A stretch of DNA of 55,744 nt, taken from Hyphomicrobiales bacterium. GTDB lineage: Bacteria > Pseudomonadota > Alphaproteobacteria > Rhizobiales > NORP267. Below the pieces are notes generated by a model. That model saw only the letters and a list, made by a program, of their open reading frames with translations, made no database searches and was not told the origin of the DNA. Every line of letters begins with the position of its first letter. Position 1 is the first letter of the stretch. Positions 45,514-54,147 of the stretch are shown here, piece by piece. A program made the translations under genes and the position numbers. Location of the stretch: assembly GCA_030688605.1 (NCBI GenBank), contig JAUYJB010000006.1, positions 1-55,744 on the forward strand. Reading direction: 5' to 3'.

Positions 45514-46293
45514 ATGGATCTTGGCATCGGCGGCCGCAAGGCCATCGTCTGTGCTTCCAGCAAGGGGCTCGGCCGCGGCTGCGCCATGGCGCTGGCGGAA
45601 GCCGGCGTCGCGGTTGTCGTCAATGGCCGCGACGAGGCGACACTCGCCGAGACCGCGGCGGAGATTGCCGACCGCTTCAAGGTGCCGGTGACGCCGGTCA
45701 CGGCCGACATCGGCACGCGCGCCGGCCAGGAGGCGCTCATCGCCGCCTGCCCGGAGCCCGACATCCTGGTCAACAACAATGCCGGCCCGCCGCGCCGCGA
45801 CTTTCGCGAGCTTGACCGCGAGGCCATGATCGACGGGGTGATCATGAACATGATCACGCCGATCGAGCTCATCCAGCGCACGCTCGACGGCATGGCCGAG
45901 CGCGGCTTCGGGCGCATCGTCAACATCACCTCCATCTCGGTCAAGATGCCGCTTGCCGGCCTCGACTTGTCTTCCGGCGCGCGCGCCGGGCTGACGGCGT
46001 TTCTCGCCGGCATCTGCCGCACCGTCGCCGACCGCAACGTCACCATCAACAATCTCCTGCCCGGCATGTTCGACACCGAGCGGCTGCGCGCGGGCTTTCC
46101 GGCCCAAGCGCGGCTGCAGGGCAGGAGCGCCGAAGAGGTCGCCCGCGAGCGCGCCCGGGAGGTGCCGGCCGGCCGCTTCGGCGACCCGGGGGAGTTCGGC
46201 CGCGCCTGCGCCTTCCTGTGCAGCGCGCATGCCGGCTACATCACCGGCCAGAACATCCTCATCGACGGCGGCCTGTTCAAGAGCGCCTTCTAG
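45514..46293 (+). CDS. SDR family oxidoreductase with altered catalytic residues
   Basis: 259 residues from ATG 45514 (GGGGAG about nine bases upstream). Rossmann motif ASSKGLGRG and VNNNAGPP are intact, and the C-terminus GYITGQNILIDGG is typical. At the active site the classic YxxxK is replaced: LSSGARAGL aligns so that Tyr becomes Ser and Lys becomes Arg. The same LS(N/S)GARAGL block marks a subgroup of FabG-like proteins whose chemistry is unclear. It may be a reductase with another acid-base residue or a binding protein. Confidence 0.85.
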   Translation: MDLGIGGRKAIVCASSKGLGRGCAMALAEAGVAVVVNGRDEATLAETAAEIADRFKVPVTPVTADIGTRAGQEALIAACPEPDILVNNNAGPPRRDFRELDREAMIDGVIMNMITPIELIQRTLDGMAERGFGRIVNITSISVKMPLAGLDLSSGARAGLTAFLAGICRTVADRNVTINNLLPGMFDTERLRAGFPAQARLQGRSAEEVARERAREVPAGRFGDPGEFGRACAFLCSAHAGYITGQNILIDGGLFKSAF

Positions 46294-46402
46294 CGCGCTG
46301 GCCACCCGGCTTGCCAATCGCGCGCCGGTGCGACAAATATGGCACCGCCCGCGCGGAGGAAACCGCGCGCTCGGAGAAAACAGAAAGGTTGCAAGCGCCG
46401 CA

Positions 46403-47374
46403 ATGCCCGATCTCGACCTCAAAGTTGCAGCGATCGACAAGCTCGCGCCGCAGATCAAGAGGTTCGCGTTCGTCGCCACGGACGGCGGCAGCCTGCCCCC
46501 TTTCGAGGCCGGCGCCCATATCAACATTTTCACCGGCAACGGGCTGACGCGCTCCTATTCGCTGGCCGGAGATCCGGCGGACTCGAGCCGCTACGTCACC
46601 GCGGTCCTGCGCGAACCGAAGGGCGGCGGCTCGACCTGGATGCACGACGAGGTCAAGGTCGGCGACATGCTGAAAGCCTCAGGACCCATCAACAATTTCC
46701 CGCTCGACCCCAGCGCCGGCCGGCATCATCTCATCGCCGGCGGCATCGGCATTACCCCGATGCTCGCCATGGGCCATGCGCTCAGCCGCGGCGAGGTGCC
46801 GTTCAAGCTCGACTATTGCACCAAGTCGGTCGAAGAGACGGCCTTCCTCGACGAGGTCAAGGAGATCTTCGGCGATGCCGTCAGCTTCCATCACGATGGC
46901 GGCGACCCGAAGAAGGGCATCGACCTTAAGGCGACGCTGGCCGAGCGCCCGGACAATACGCATCTTTATCTCTGCGGTCCGGCGGGCCTGCTCAGGGCCG
47001 CCCGCGAGGCCGCCCGCCACTGGCCCGACAAGGTGGTGCATTACGAGCTGTTCTCCAGCGCGCTCAGCGACCACGAACGCGCCGAGGTAAGGGCGCGCGC
47101 CAACGAGCCCTTCGAGATCGAGCTTGCCCAAAGCGGCCTGACGCTCACCGTTCCCGCCGACAAGACCATCCTGGAGGTTCTCAACGATAACGGGATCGCG
47201 GTCATCAAGGTCTGCGAGGAGGGCTATTGCGGCACCTGCCAGGTTTCCCTCCTCGGCGGCAAGGCCGACCACCGCGACGAGGTCCTCGATGACGACGAGA
47301 AGGCGGCCAACACCCTGATCCAGGTCTGCATCTCGCGCGCCCTGCCGGGCGAAAAGCTGATCCTCGATCTTTAA
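46403..47374 (+). CDS. Phthalate-dioxygenase-reductase-type FMN/NAD/2Fe-2S oxidoreductase
   Basis: 323 residues from ATG 46403. Domain order: flavin-binding barrel (RSYSLAGDP), NAD-binding domain (AGGIGITPMLAM, YLCGPAGLL) and C-terminal plant-type 2Fe-2S with C271, C276, C279 and C309. This is the class IA reductase layout (VanB, PDR) that feeds Rieske oxygenases. No oxygenase subunit is within the window, so the partner is unknown. It follows the SDR gene by about 110 bp and may share its transcript. Confidence 0.92.
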   Translation: MPDLDLKVAAIDKLAPQIKRFAFVATDGGSLPPFEAGAHINIFTGNGLTRSYSLAGDPADSSRYVTAVLREPKGGGSTWMHDEVKVGDMLKASGPINNFPLDPSAGRHHLIAGGIGITPMLAMGHALSRGEVPFKLDYCTKSVEETAFLDEVKEIFGDAVSFHHDGGDPKKGIDLKATLAERPDNTHLYLCGPAGLLRAAREAARHWPDKVVHYELFSSALSDHERAEVRARANEPFEIELAQSGLTLTVPADKTILEVLNDNGIAVIKVCEEGYCGTCQVSLLGGKADHRDEVLDDDEKAANTLIQVCISRALPGEKLILDL

Positions 47375-47400
47375 GATCCGCGCCGACGGAGCGTGTCGTC

Positions 47401-47445
47401 GTCCCTGAGCAGTCGGGGACCCATTGGCGGCTCACCTTGCCAATG
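47401..47445. repeat. Two tandem hairpins after the reductase gene
   Basis: GTCCC...GGGAC (47401-47420) and CATTGGC...GCCAATG (47422-47445, perfect 7-bp arms, 10-base loop), 26 bp after the reductase stop. They may end that transcript, but no T tract follows. Confidence 0.45.
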
Positions 47446-47550
47446 CCTGAGCAAATGATCGATCGGATCATCCGTGGCCCCGGTCAATGGATGCCCGCCC
47501 TCGCCGGAAAGGCGGGGGCAAGGGTGGTGCCCTCACTCCTTCTCTTGCCA

Positions 47551-47571
47551 TTGCCGGGCTCGACCCGGCAA
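47551..47571. repeat. Palindromic intergenic repeat TTGCCGGG-CTCGA-CCCGGCAA
   Basis: Perfect 8-bp arms with a 5-base loop. Similar CCGGGCTxGACCCGG palindromes are scattered in many alphaproteobacterial genomes. Only one copy is in this window. Confidence 0.6.
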
Positions 47572-47751
47572 CGGATCTTCATATGTTCGTGTCGCGCCCT
47601 GCGGGCGCTCCCCGCCTTTTGTTGTCATCCTGGCCCCGACGGGCCGGCCTCACCGTCGAGGGAAGGGAGGCATGGCGGCGCGCGGGTCAGTGCGGTTCCG
47701 CCGCCGGTGCACGGACCTCCGGGCCGGAGAGATCGAGATTTAGCCGAGTTC

Positions 47752-47767
47752 TTAAAGCCTTGTTTAC
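47752..47767 (+). promoter_or_regulatory. Near-consensus CtrA box upstream of the NlpD-like gene
   Basis: TTAA-N7-TTTAC differs from the CtrA consensus TTAA-N7-TTAAC at one base and lies 62 bp before the start of an envelope/cell-division gene. Known alphaproteobacterial CtrA targets include such genes. Prediction only. Confidence 0.3.
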
Positions 47768-47829
47768 CCAACCGTGGCTAGCTTGAGCCCTTGGGGGGCG
47801 TGCCGTTTCGGTGAGCGTGAGTCAGGTTC

Positions 47830-49131
47830 ATGTGTGAGTTCTTTCCAACATCGATCGCGCGGGCGGCGCGGATTACCGCGATTGTCGGCGCGCTTTCCTT
47901 GAGCGCGGCGTGCAGCTCGGAAGTGACCCGTCTCAGCCAACCTTTTTTCTCGCATCCCGAGGTGACCGGTTCGGTGGCCCCGATCCCGGAGCAAAATATC
48001 TCCCCGAGGGCCGCGGCGACCAGGCCGATGCCGCCGATGCCGCCACGGCAGATCGCGGGCAGGGCGCCTGCGGCGACCACGCCGGCGCCGGTCGAAAGGC
48101 GCGACATTCCGCTTGCCGCCGGAAACGGCTTTTCCGTCGTCAGGGCCGGCAGCGGCGACACCATCTACAGCCTGTCGCGGCGCCACGGCGTCTCGGCGCG
48201 CGCGATCATGGCGGCCAACGACATGCAGCGGCCGGAGGATCTGCATCCGGGCCAGAACATCCTGATCCCGCCGATTAACTGGCGCCCTGGGGACCCGGTT
48301 ACGTTCGGCGCCGCCGATCGGCCGGCCGCCGAGGCCATGCGCGTCCACGTCGTTCGCCCCGGCGAGACGCTTTACGGGATCGCCCGCGACAATGCCCTCG
48401 GCGCCAGCGACATCGCGCGACACAACCGGCTGGCCTCCGCCGACCGGCTCACTGTCGGGCAGCGCCTTGAAATCCCATCCGCGGCGCCAGTCAGGACGGC
48501 GACCGCGTCGAATTTCGCCAACGACGCGGGCGAACCCGCGCCGCGCGCCCGTCCATACCCGGAAACGCGCTACGAAACGCGCCAATCAGCGTCGCTCGAA
48601 CCGCTGCCGGCGTCGGGCCGGGGGAACCGGATTGTTCCGCTGCCGACGCCGCGCCCGAATCTGAGGCCAACGCGGACGGCGGAGCTGACGCGGCCAGAGC
48701 CGAAAAACGTCGGTACCGGGACGCTGCCGGAGCCGCAGGCGATGAGCGTCGGCAAGTTCCGCTGGCCGGTGCGCGGCCGGGTGATCTCGCCATTCGGATC
48801 GCGGCCCAACGGCGCCAAGAACGACGGCATCAACGTCGCCGTGCCCGAGGGTACCTCGGTCAAGGCGAGCGAGAGCGGCGTCGTCGCCTATGTCGGCAAC
48901 GAGCTCAAGGGCTTTGGCAATCTGATCCTGATCCGCCACGCCGACGACTGGGTTTCGGCCTACGCCCATAACAGCCAGACGCTGGTCACCCGCGGCGAGC
49001 AGGTGCGCCGCGGCCAGGTCATCGCCAAGGCCGGGCAGTCCGGCAACGTCACCCAGCCGCAGCTGCATTTCGAGCTGCGCAAGGGCTCGAAGCCGGTCGA
49101 TCCGCTGCAATATCTCGACGAGACCGGCTGA
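47830..49131 (+). CDS. NlpD-like lipoprotein: two LysM domains and degenerate LytM/M23 domain
   Basis: 433 residues. Lipobox LSAAC with C28; LysM at about 101-148 and 171-216; Pro-rich linker; LytM (M23) at about 320-428. The first zinc-ligand motif, usually HxGxD, reads KNDGINVAV here, so the site lacks its His and Asp, as in E. coli NlpD, whose C-terminus (GYGNLIIIKH...YAHN...LHFE) it strongly resembles. Predicted role: outer-membrane-anchored activator of a murein amidase during cell separation rather than a hydrolase. In relatives surE and pcm often precede it; not here. Confidence 0.88.
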   Translation: MCEFFPTSIARAARITAIVGALSLSAACSSEVTRLSQPFFSHPEVTGSVAPIPEQNISPRAAATRPMPPMPPRQIAGRAPAATTPAPVERRDIPLAAGNGFSVVRAGSGDTIYSLSRRHGVSARAIMAANDMQRPEDLHPGQNILIPPINWRPGDPVTFGAADRPAAEAMRVHVVRPGETLYGIARDNALGASDIARHNRLASADRLTVGQRLEIPSAAPVRTATASNFANDAGEPAPRARPYPETRYETRQSASLEPLPASGRGNRIVPLPTPRPNLRPTRTAELTRPEPKNVGTGTLPEPQAMSVGKFRWPVRGRVISPFGSRPNGAKNDGINVAVPEGTSVKASESGVVAYVGNELKGFGNLILIRHADDWVSAYAHNSQTLVTRGEQVRRGQVIAKAGQSGNVTQPQLHFELRKGSKPVDPLQYLDETG

Positions 49132-49314
49132 TAAGACTGTAGGGCAGAGGAGAAGGGGCGCACGCCCCTCCTTTGGGAGAGCCTGAGCTCGCTGCTGGCC
49201 TGCCACTCGACCGAGGTTGGTAGGCTCCGGGGCGAAAGGCCCAGCCACGACAACCTCGAAGATGATCGCCGGCCTGATCGACCCACGCTGGTCGCAATCG
49301 CTGCCGCCAACCGG

Positions 49315-49671
49315 TTACTGACAATATGTATTTGGGAAGTTTCCCGAACAGCTGCCCGAACAACAGGGAGTGCCGTTGAGGACGCAGACCTGTCCGGTTG
49401 CGATGCATTGCTGTCCCTGACCGCTAGACGGGGGCGGAACCGGCTGCAGCTGCTTTTGCGGCGCGGCATCGGCACTGCCCGGCGATGCGCAACGATTTTC
49501 GCCCGGCACCGGCACCGTGCCCGGATAGCAGCAGCTATAGGGCACTTCGCCTGGCGTGAAGCCCGGTCCGAAGGACTCTTCGCAGGAAAAGGTTTCCGAT
49601 GCCGATTCCTGCGCCTGCGCCAATGCCCCGAGAATGACACACAGAACGATGCCGGCCAGCAACCTTACCAT
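49315..49671 (-). CDS. Small secreted cysteine-rich protein with cystine-knot-like C-terminus
   Basis: 118 residues from ATG 49671, which has GGAGGAG five bases upstream; earlier in-frame ATGs lack one. Signal peptide 1-20 (RLLAGIVLCVILGALAQA). The mature N-terminal half has CEES...CCYPG...C and a Pro/Gln-rich linker. The last ~33 residues contain C-x6-C-x6-CC-x3-C-x8-C, which satisfies the inhibitor cystine knot spacing. No homologous family recognised. It lies on the opposite strand between the NlpD-like gene and DUF815. Confidence 0.65.
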   Translation of the reverse strand: MVRLLAGIVLCVILGALAQAQESASETFSCEESFGPGFTPGEVPYSCCYPGTVPVPGENRCASPGSADAAPQKQLQPVPPPSSGQGQQCIATGQVCVLNGTPCCSGSCSGNFPNTYCQ

Positions 49672-49859
49672 CGTCTCCTCCGACATCTCGATTGCCCTGA
49701 GTCGATATCCGACATCCACCCGATGAGCAACGAGTTTGGTCGAGCTTGCCACCATTGACGGGCATTGGCAAAATTGAGCCCTGCCGGTTCGGGCTGTCGT
49801 GCCGCTTATCGCTCACGGGCAAGCGGGCTTTCGCCCGCGCCTTCCGCGGCGATCGTGGC

Positions 49860-50744
49860 TCAGGCGTCGATGACGGTGCGGAGGCGGCCGGCAAGATCCT
49901 GGATATATTGCCAGGCGACGCGGCCGGAGCGGGCGCCGCGCGTGGCCGCCCATTCGAGCGCCTCCGCGCGCAGGGTCGGCTTATCCAGGTCGAGGCTATA
50001 GTGAGCGGCATAGGCCTCGACCATGGCCAGATATTCGTCCTGGCTGCAGCGGTGAAAGCCGATCCACAGGCCGAAGCGGTCGGACAGCGACACCTTCTCC
50101 TCGACGGCTTCCGACGGGTTGATGGCGGTTGAACGCTCGTTCTCCATCATGTCGCGCGGCATCATGTGGCGGCGGTTCGAGGTGGCGTAGAAGATGACGT
50201 TGCGCGGCCGGCCCTCGATGCCGCCTTCGAGCAGCGCCTTCAAGGACTTGTAGGAGGTGTCCTCCTTGTCGAAGGACAGGTCGTCGCAGAAGACGAGGAA
50301 GCGGAACGGCTGCGGCCGCAGCAGGCCCAACAGCACCGGCAGGGACTCGATGTCCTCGCGGTGGATTTCGAGGAGTTTCAACGGCTTGGCGCCTTCTTCT
50401 TTCGCAAGCTCGTGATTGACCTCGGCATGGACCGCCTTGACCAGCGAGCTCTTGCCCATGCCGCGGGCGCCCCACAGAAGCGCGTTGTTGGCCGGCAGGC
50501 CGCGGGCGAACCGCTCGGTATTGTCCATCAGGATGTCGCGCATCCGGTCGATGCCGCGCAACAGCTTCAAGGGCAGCCGGTTGACCGCCGCCACCGGCTG
50601 CAAGTGGGCGCGGTCGGCGACCCACGCAAAGGCGTCGGCGGCCTCGAAATCGACCTCGGCCAGGGCCGCCGGGGCGAGCCGCTCGAGCGCATCGGCGAGA
50701 CGCTGAAGGAGCGGCGCCAGCTCTGATTTCTCCTTATCCGTCAT
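49860..50744 (-). CDS. DUF815 family AAA+ ATP-binding protein
   Basis: 294 residues. Walker A GARGMGKSS at 92-100, Walker B FLVFCDDLSF at 149-158, sensor-like NVIFYATSNRRHMMP. The whole protein matches DUF815 ATPases, which in alphaproteobacteria are regularly placed beside yajC-secDF. Function not established. It is divergent from yajC with a 240-bp gap that must contain both promoters. Confidence 0.9.
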   Translation of the reverse strand: MTDKEKSELAPLLQRLADALERLAPAALAEVDFEAADAFAWVADRAHLQPVAAVNRLPLKLLRGIDRMRDILMDNTERFARGLPANNALLWGARGMGKSSLVKAVHAEVNHELAKEEGAKPLKLLEIHREDIESLPVLLGLLRPQPFRFLVFCDDLSFDKEDTSYKSLKALLEGGIEGRPRNVIFYATSNRRHMMPRDMMENERSTAINPSEAVEEKVSLSDRFGLWIGFHRCSQDEYLAMVEAYAAHYSLDLDKPTLRAEALEWAATRGARSGRVAWQYIQDLAGRLRTVIDA

Positions 50745-50984
50745 CGGGATGCTCGTTCGACAGCAAGGCGGGAACGGGGTCTATCGCGCCGGCGCACACT
50801 AGCACGCGCGCCCGCGCCCGCAACAGCACCCGCAATGGCGCCCGCGGGCCGCGCAACGGCGGTTCGCTACGGTTTGCAAATCCGGTTGCCATCGCTATAG
50901 TCGCGCCGCCCGATCCGGGACGCCCGCGCGCCGACGGCAGGCCGCAGGCGCGGCGTCGCATTGCGCCATCTTGGGGAGAATTGG

Positions 50985-51326
50985 ATGCTCATTACACCGG
51001 CTTTTGCTCAGGGCCTGGGCGGAGACTCCGGCGGCTTCATCGTTCAGCTTCTGCCCTTCGTCCTGATCTTCGTGGTCATGTGGTTCCTGATCTTTCGTCC
51101 GCAGCAGAAGCGGGTTAAGGAGCATCGCGAAATGGTCTCCTCGCTGCGCCGCGGCGACACGGTGGTGACCAGCGGCGGCCTGGTCGGCAAGATCAACAAG
51201 GTCATCGACGACCGCGAGATCCAGGTCGAGATCGCCGAGGGGGTGCGGGTGCGCGTGGTGCGCTCGATGATCGCCGAGGTGCGCGCGCGCGGCGAGCCGA
51301 TCGCGGACGGCCCGAAAAAGGAATGA
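50985..51326 (+). CDS. yajC: Preprotein translocase accessory subunit YajC
   Basis: 113 residues from ATG 50985 with GGGGAG upstream. A short periplasmic N-terminus (ITPAFAQGLGG), one membrane helix (LLPFVLIFVVMWFLIFRPQQKR) and a small cytoplasmic domain (LRRGDTVVTSGGLVGKINKV) as in all YajC proteins. It associates with SecDF. A palindrome at 51336 separates it from secD by 75 bp. Confidence 0.95.
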   Translation: MLITPAFAQGLGGDSGGFIVQLLPFVLIFVVMWFLIFRPQQKRVKEHREMVSSLRRGDTVVTSGGLVGKINKVIDDREIQVEIAEGVRVRVVRSMIAEVRARGEPIADGPKKE

Positions 51327-51335
51327 GTGGGTTTG

Positions 51336-51364
51336 GAGCGGTTCCCTATAACCGGGAACCGCTC
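51336..51364. repeat. Full copy of the dispersed AGAGCGGTTCCC palindrome
   Basis: Arms GAGCGGTTCCC and GGGAACCGCTC (11 bp, perfect) enclose TATAACC. It starts 10 bp after the yajC stop and lies between yajC and secD, inside what should be one operon, so it is unlikely to be a strong terminator. Confidence 0.85.
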
Positions 51365-51401
51365 TAGACCTCGAACAGGCCGAACAGGCGGAAACTGAGA
51401 C

Positions 51402-53006
51402 ATGCTGCATTTTGCCCGCTGGAAGGCGGTCCTGATCCTGCTCGTCGGCGCGGCCGGGATCCTGTTCTCGCTGCCCAATTTCGTGCCGGTGCGGGAGCTC
51501 GGCTGGATCCCGAGCTGGCTGCCGCACAAGCAGCTCGTGCTCGGCCTCGACCTGCAGGGCGGCGTGCATCTGCTGTGGGAGGTCGACACCGCGTCGGTGA
51601 TCGACTCGCGGCTGAAGAATCTGCGCGACGACGTGCGCAGCACGCTGCGGACGGCGAGGATTCAGAACCGCAATTTCCTGAAGCGCGAAGACCAGAGCAT
51701 CGACGTCCGCCTGAGCCCAGAGGACCGCGACGCCGCGCGCCGCGCGCTGCGCGACCTGGCGGCGCCCGTGGCCGGCTCGTTCCTGACCGGAAACCAGGTC
51801 TCCGAGGTGGCCATCGAGGACGCGCCGGAGGGGCTGACCCTGCGCCTGACCGAGGAGGGCGTCCAGCGCCGCATCGCCCTGGTGGTCGAGCAGTCGATCG
51901 AGGTGATTCGGCGGCGCATCGACCAGCTCGGCACCACCGAGCCGACGATCCAGCGGCAGGGCGCCGACCGCATCCTGGTCCAGGTGCCGGGCGAGCAGAA
52001 CCCGGAGCGGGTCAAGGACCTTGTCGGCAAGACGGCGAAGCTCGTGTTCCGCCTCGTCGATCTGTCGATCACGCCGCAGCAGGCGATGGAGACGCGGGTG
52101 CCGCCGGGCTCCGAGATCGTCTATTCGCAGGACCAGCCGCCGCAACCCTATCTCCTGGAGACGCGCGAGATCGTCGCCGGCGAAAACCTGGTCGACGCCC
52201 AGCCCGGCTTCGACCAGCGCACCAACGAGCCGATCGTCACCTTCCGCTTCGACACCCAGGGGGCCAAGCGCTTCGGCGTCACCACCCAGCAGAATGTCGG
52301 CCGGCCCTTCGCCATCGTGCTCGACGGCCAGGTGATCAGCGCGCCGGTGATCCGCGAGCCGATCCTCGGCGGGACCGGTCAGATTTCCGGCAACTTCACG
52401 GTCGAGGAGGCGAACGATCTTTCGATTCTGCTGCGCGCCGGCGCGCTACCGGCGAAACTGACCATCGTCGAGGAGCGCACCGTGGGGCCGGGACTCGGCG
52501 CCGATTCCATCGAAGCCGGCAAGATCGCCGCGATCATCGGCACCGTGGCCGTCATCGTCTTCATGGTCGTCGCCTACGGGCTGTTCGGAATCTTCGCCAA
52601 TGTGGCGCTGTTCGCCAACCTGTCCCTGATCGTCGGCGCTCTGTCGATGCTGCAGGCGACGCTGACGCTGCCCGGCATCGCCGGCATCGTGCTCACCGTC
52701 GGCATGGCGGTCGATTCCAACGTGCTGATCTTCGAGCGCATCCGCGAGGAGCTGCGCTCCGGCAAATCGGCGATCGCCTCGATCGACGCCGGCTTCACCC
52801 GGGCGCTGGGGACCATCCTCGACGCCAATATCACGACCTTCATCGCCGCCGTGATCCTGTTCCAGCTCGGCTCCGGCCCGATCCGCGGCTTCGCGGTGAC
52901 GCTGGCCATCGGCATCGTCACCACGGTGTTCACCGCCTTTACCCTGACCCGGCTGATCGTTGCCACCTGGCTCAAGCAGACGCGCCCGTCCACGGTGCCG
53001 ATCTGA
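51402..53006 (+). CDS. secD: Protein translocase subunit SecD
   Basis: 534 residues. N-terminal membrane helix, large periplasmic P1 region beginning LGLDLQGGVHLLWEVD, then the six-helix RND-like channel domain from about 375 with GMAVDSNVLIFERIREELRSG. It uses the proton gradient to pull secreted proteins out of the Sec channel on the periplasmic side. secF follows after 17 bp. Confidence 0.97.
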   Translation: MLHFARWKAVLILLVGAAGILFSLPNFVPVRELGWIPSWLPHKQLVLGLDLQGGVHLLWEVDTASVIDSRLKNLRDDVRSTLRTARIQNRNFLKREDQSIDVRLSPEDRDAARRALRDLAAPVAGSFLTGNQVSEVAIEDAPEGLTLRLTEEGVQRRIALVVEQSIEVIRRRIDQLGTTEPTIQRQGADRILVQVPGEQNPERVKDLVGKTAKLVFRLVDLSITPQQAMETRVPPGSEIVYSQDQPPQPYLLETREIVAGENLVDAQPGFDQRTNEPIVTFRFDTQGAKRFGVTTQQNVGRPFAIVLDGQVISAPVIREPILGGTGQISGNFTVEEANDLSILLRAGALPAKLTIVEERTVGPGLGADSIEAGKIAAIIGTVAVIVFMVVAYGLFGIFANVALFANLSLIVGALSMLQATLTLPGIAGIVLTVGMAVDSNVLIFERIREELRSGKSAIASIDAGFTRALGTILDANITTFIAAVILFQLGSGPIRGFAVTLAIGIVTTVFTAFTLTRLIVATWLKQTRPSTVPI

Positions 53007-53023
53007 AGGGGAGAAGAGGCTTC

Positions 53024-53953
53024 ATGTTCAAACCGATCCGATTCTTGCCCGACGAGACGCAAATCGCCTTCATTCGGTTGCGCACCATCAGCTATGCGGT
53101 GTCCGCCGCGGCGTCCGTCCTGTCGCTGGCGCTGTTCTTGGTCCTCGGCCTCAACTACGGCATCGATTTCCGCGGCGGCACGCTGATCGAGATCCAGACC
53201 AAGACGGAGCAGGCGGACCTTGGCGGTCTGCGCTCGACACTCGGCGGGCTCGGGCTCGGCGACATCGAGATTCAGGAGTTCGGGGCGCCGAACGAGGTGT
53301 TGATCCGGGTCGAGCAGCAGCAGGGCGGCGAGGCGGCCCAGCAGACCGTCATCGATAAGGTGAAGCAGGCGCTCGGCGACAGCGTCGAATACCGGCGCGT
53401 CGAAGTGGTCGGGCCGAAAGTCTCCGGCGAGCTGGTGCAGACGGGGACCATCGCCGTCGTCGTCGCGCTCATCGCCGTCCTGATCTATATCTGGTTCCGC
53501 TTCGAATGGCAGTTCGCCATCGGCGCCGTCGTGGCGACGATCCACGACGTGGTGCTGACGCTCGGCGTCTTCTCGGTGCTGCAGTTGGAGTTCAACCTGT
53601 CGATCATCGCCGCGATCCTGACCATCGTCGGCTATTCGTTGAACGACACGGTCGTGGTCTATGACCGGCACCGGGAGAATCTGCGCCGCTACAAGCGCAT
53701 GGCGCTGCAGGAACTGCTCGACAAGTCGATCAACCAGACCCTGTCGCGCACGCTGCTGACCTCGGTGACGACGCTGATCGCCCTGTTCTCGCTCTACATC
53801 TTCGGCGGCGAGGTGATCCGCGGCTTCACCTTCGCGATGATCTGGGGCGTGGTGGTCGGCACCTATTCGTCGATTTTCATCGCCTCGCCGATCCTGATGG
53901 TGCTCGGCGTCAAGCGTGACTGGAGCGGGGTGACCGCGGGCGCCAGCGTCTAG
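53024..53953 (+). CDS. secF: Protein translocase subunit SecF
   Basis: 309 residues from ATG 53024 (GGGGAGAAGAGG upstream). GIDFRGGTLIEIQ follows the first helix and the conserved GYSLNDTVVVYDRHREN lies in the channel domain. It forms a heterodimer with SecD. Its stop codon TAG is the start of a palindrome arm (53951). Confidence 0.97.
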   Translation: MFKPIRFLPDETQIAFIRLRTISYAVSAAASVLSLALFLVLGLNYGIDFRGGTLIEIQTKTEQADLGGLRSTLGGLGLGDIEIQEFGAPNEVLIRVEQQQGGEAAQQTVIDKVKQALGDSVEYRRVEVVGPKVSGELVQTGTIAVVVALIAVLIYIWFRFEWQFAIGAVVATIHDVVLTLGVFSVLQLEFNLSIIAAILTIVGYSLNDTVVVYDRHRENLRRYKRMALQELLDKSINQTLSRTLLTSVTTLIALFSLYIFGGEVIRGFTFAMIWGVVVGTYSSIFIASPILMVLGVKRDWSGVTAGASV

Positions 53954-53979
53954 AGCGGTTCATGGTTATAGGAAACCAT
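53951..53979. repeat. Degenerate copy of the dispersed palindrome
   Basis: TAGAGCGGTTC includes the secF stop codon. It continues ATGGTT...AACCAT, a 6-bp hairpin whose core GGTTATAGGAAACC is close to the reverse complement of the core seen in the full copies. Confidence 0.6.
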
Positions 53980-54056
53980 TTGACCGGGATGATTTTGGAT
54001 TGACGCACAACTCGCTCTGGGCCTCGCTGCGCTCGGCTAACGACTTGATTTTGCTT

Positions 54057-54080
54057 TCTCCCCCGCCAAGCGGGAGAAGG
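54057..54080. repeat. Hairpin TTCTCCC...GGGAGAA downstream of secF
   Basis: TTCTCCC(CC)CGC pairs with GCGGGAGAA around a CAA loop, with a small bulge. It belongs to the common CTCCCGC/GCGGGAG type of intergenic repeat and lies in the 194-bp gap between secF and the Mth938-like gene; it could separate the two transcripts. Confidence 0.45.
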
Positions 54081-54147
54081 CTATTATAGCCCTTTATCCA
54101 TGCATGCGGTTCGCCCAGTTTTCACTGTGCTTTAGTCACGCAACGCC

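Larger units (their letters stand above)
47375..47829. other. Intergenic region rich in palindromes
   Basis: 455 bp without a credible gene. It holds three strong hairpins (47401-47420, 47422-47445, 47551-47571) and a CtrA-like site near its right end (47752). The central part looks like dispersed alphaproteobacterial intergenic repeats; short open frames here have no ribosome binding sites. Confidence 0.6.

Noticed and set aside
47437..47786. Several ~90-110 codon frames between the reductase and NlpD-like genes
   Set aside because: They overlap each other in different frames, run through palindromic repeats and lack start signals.
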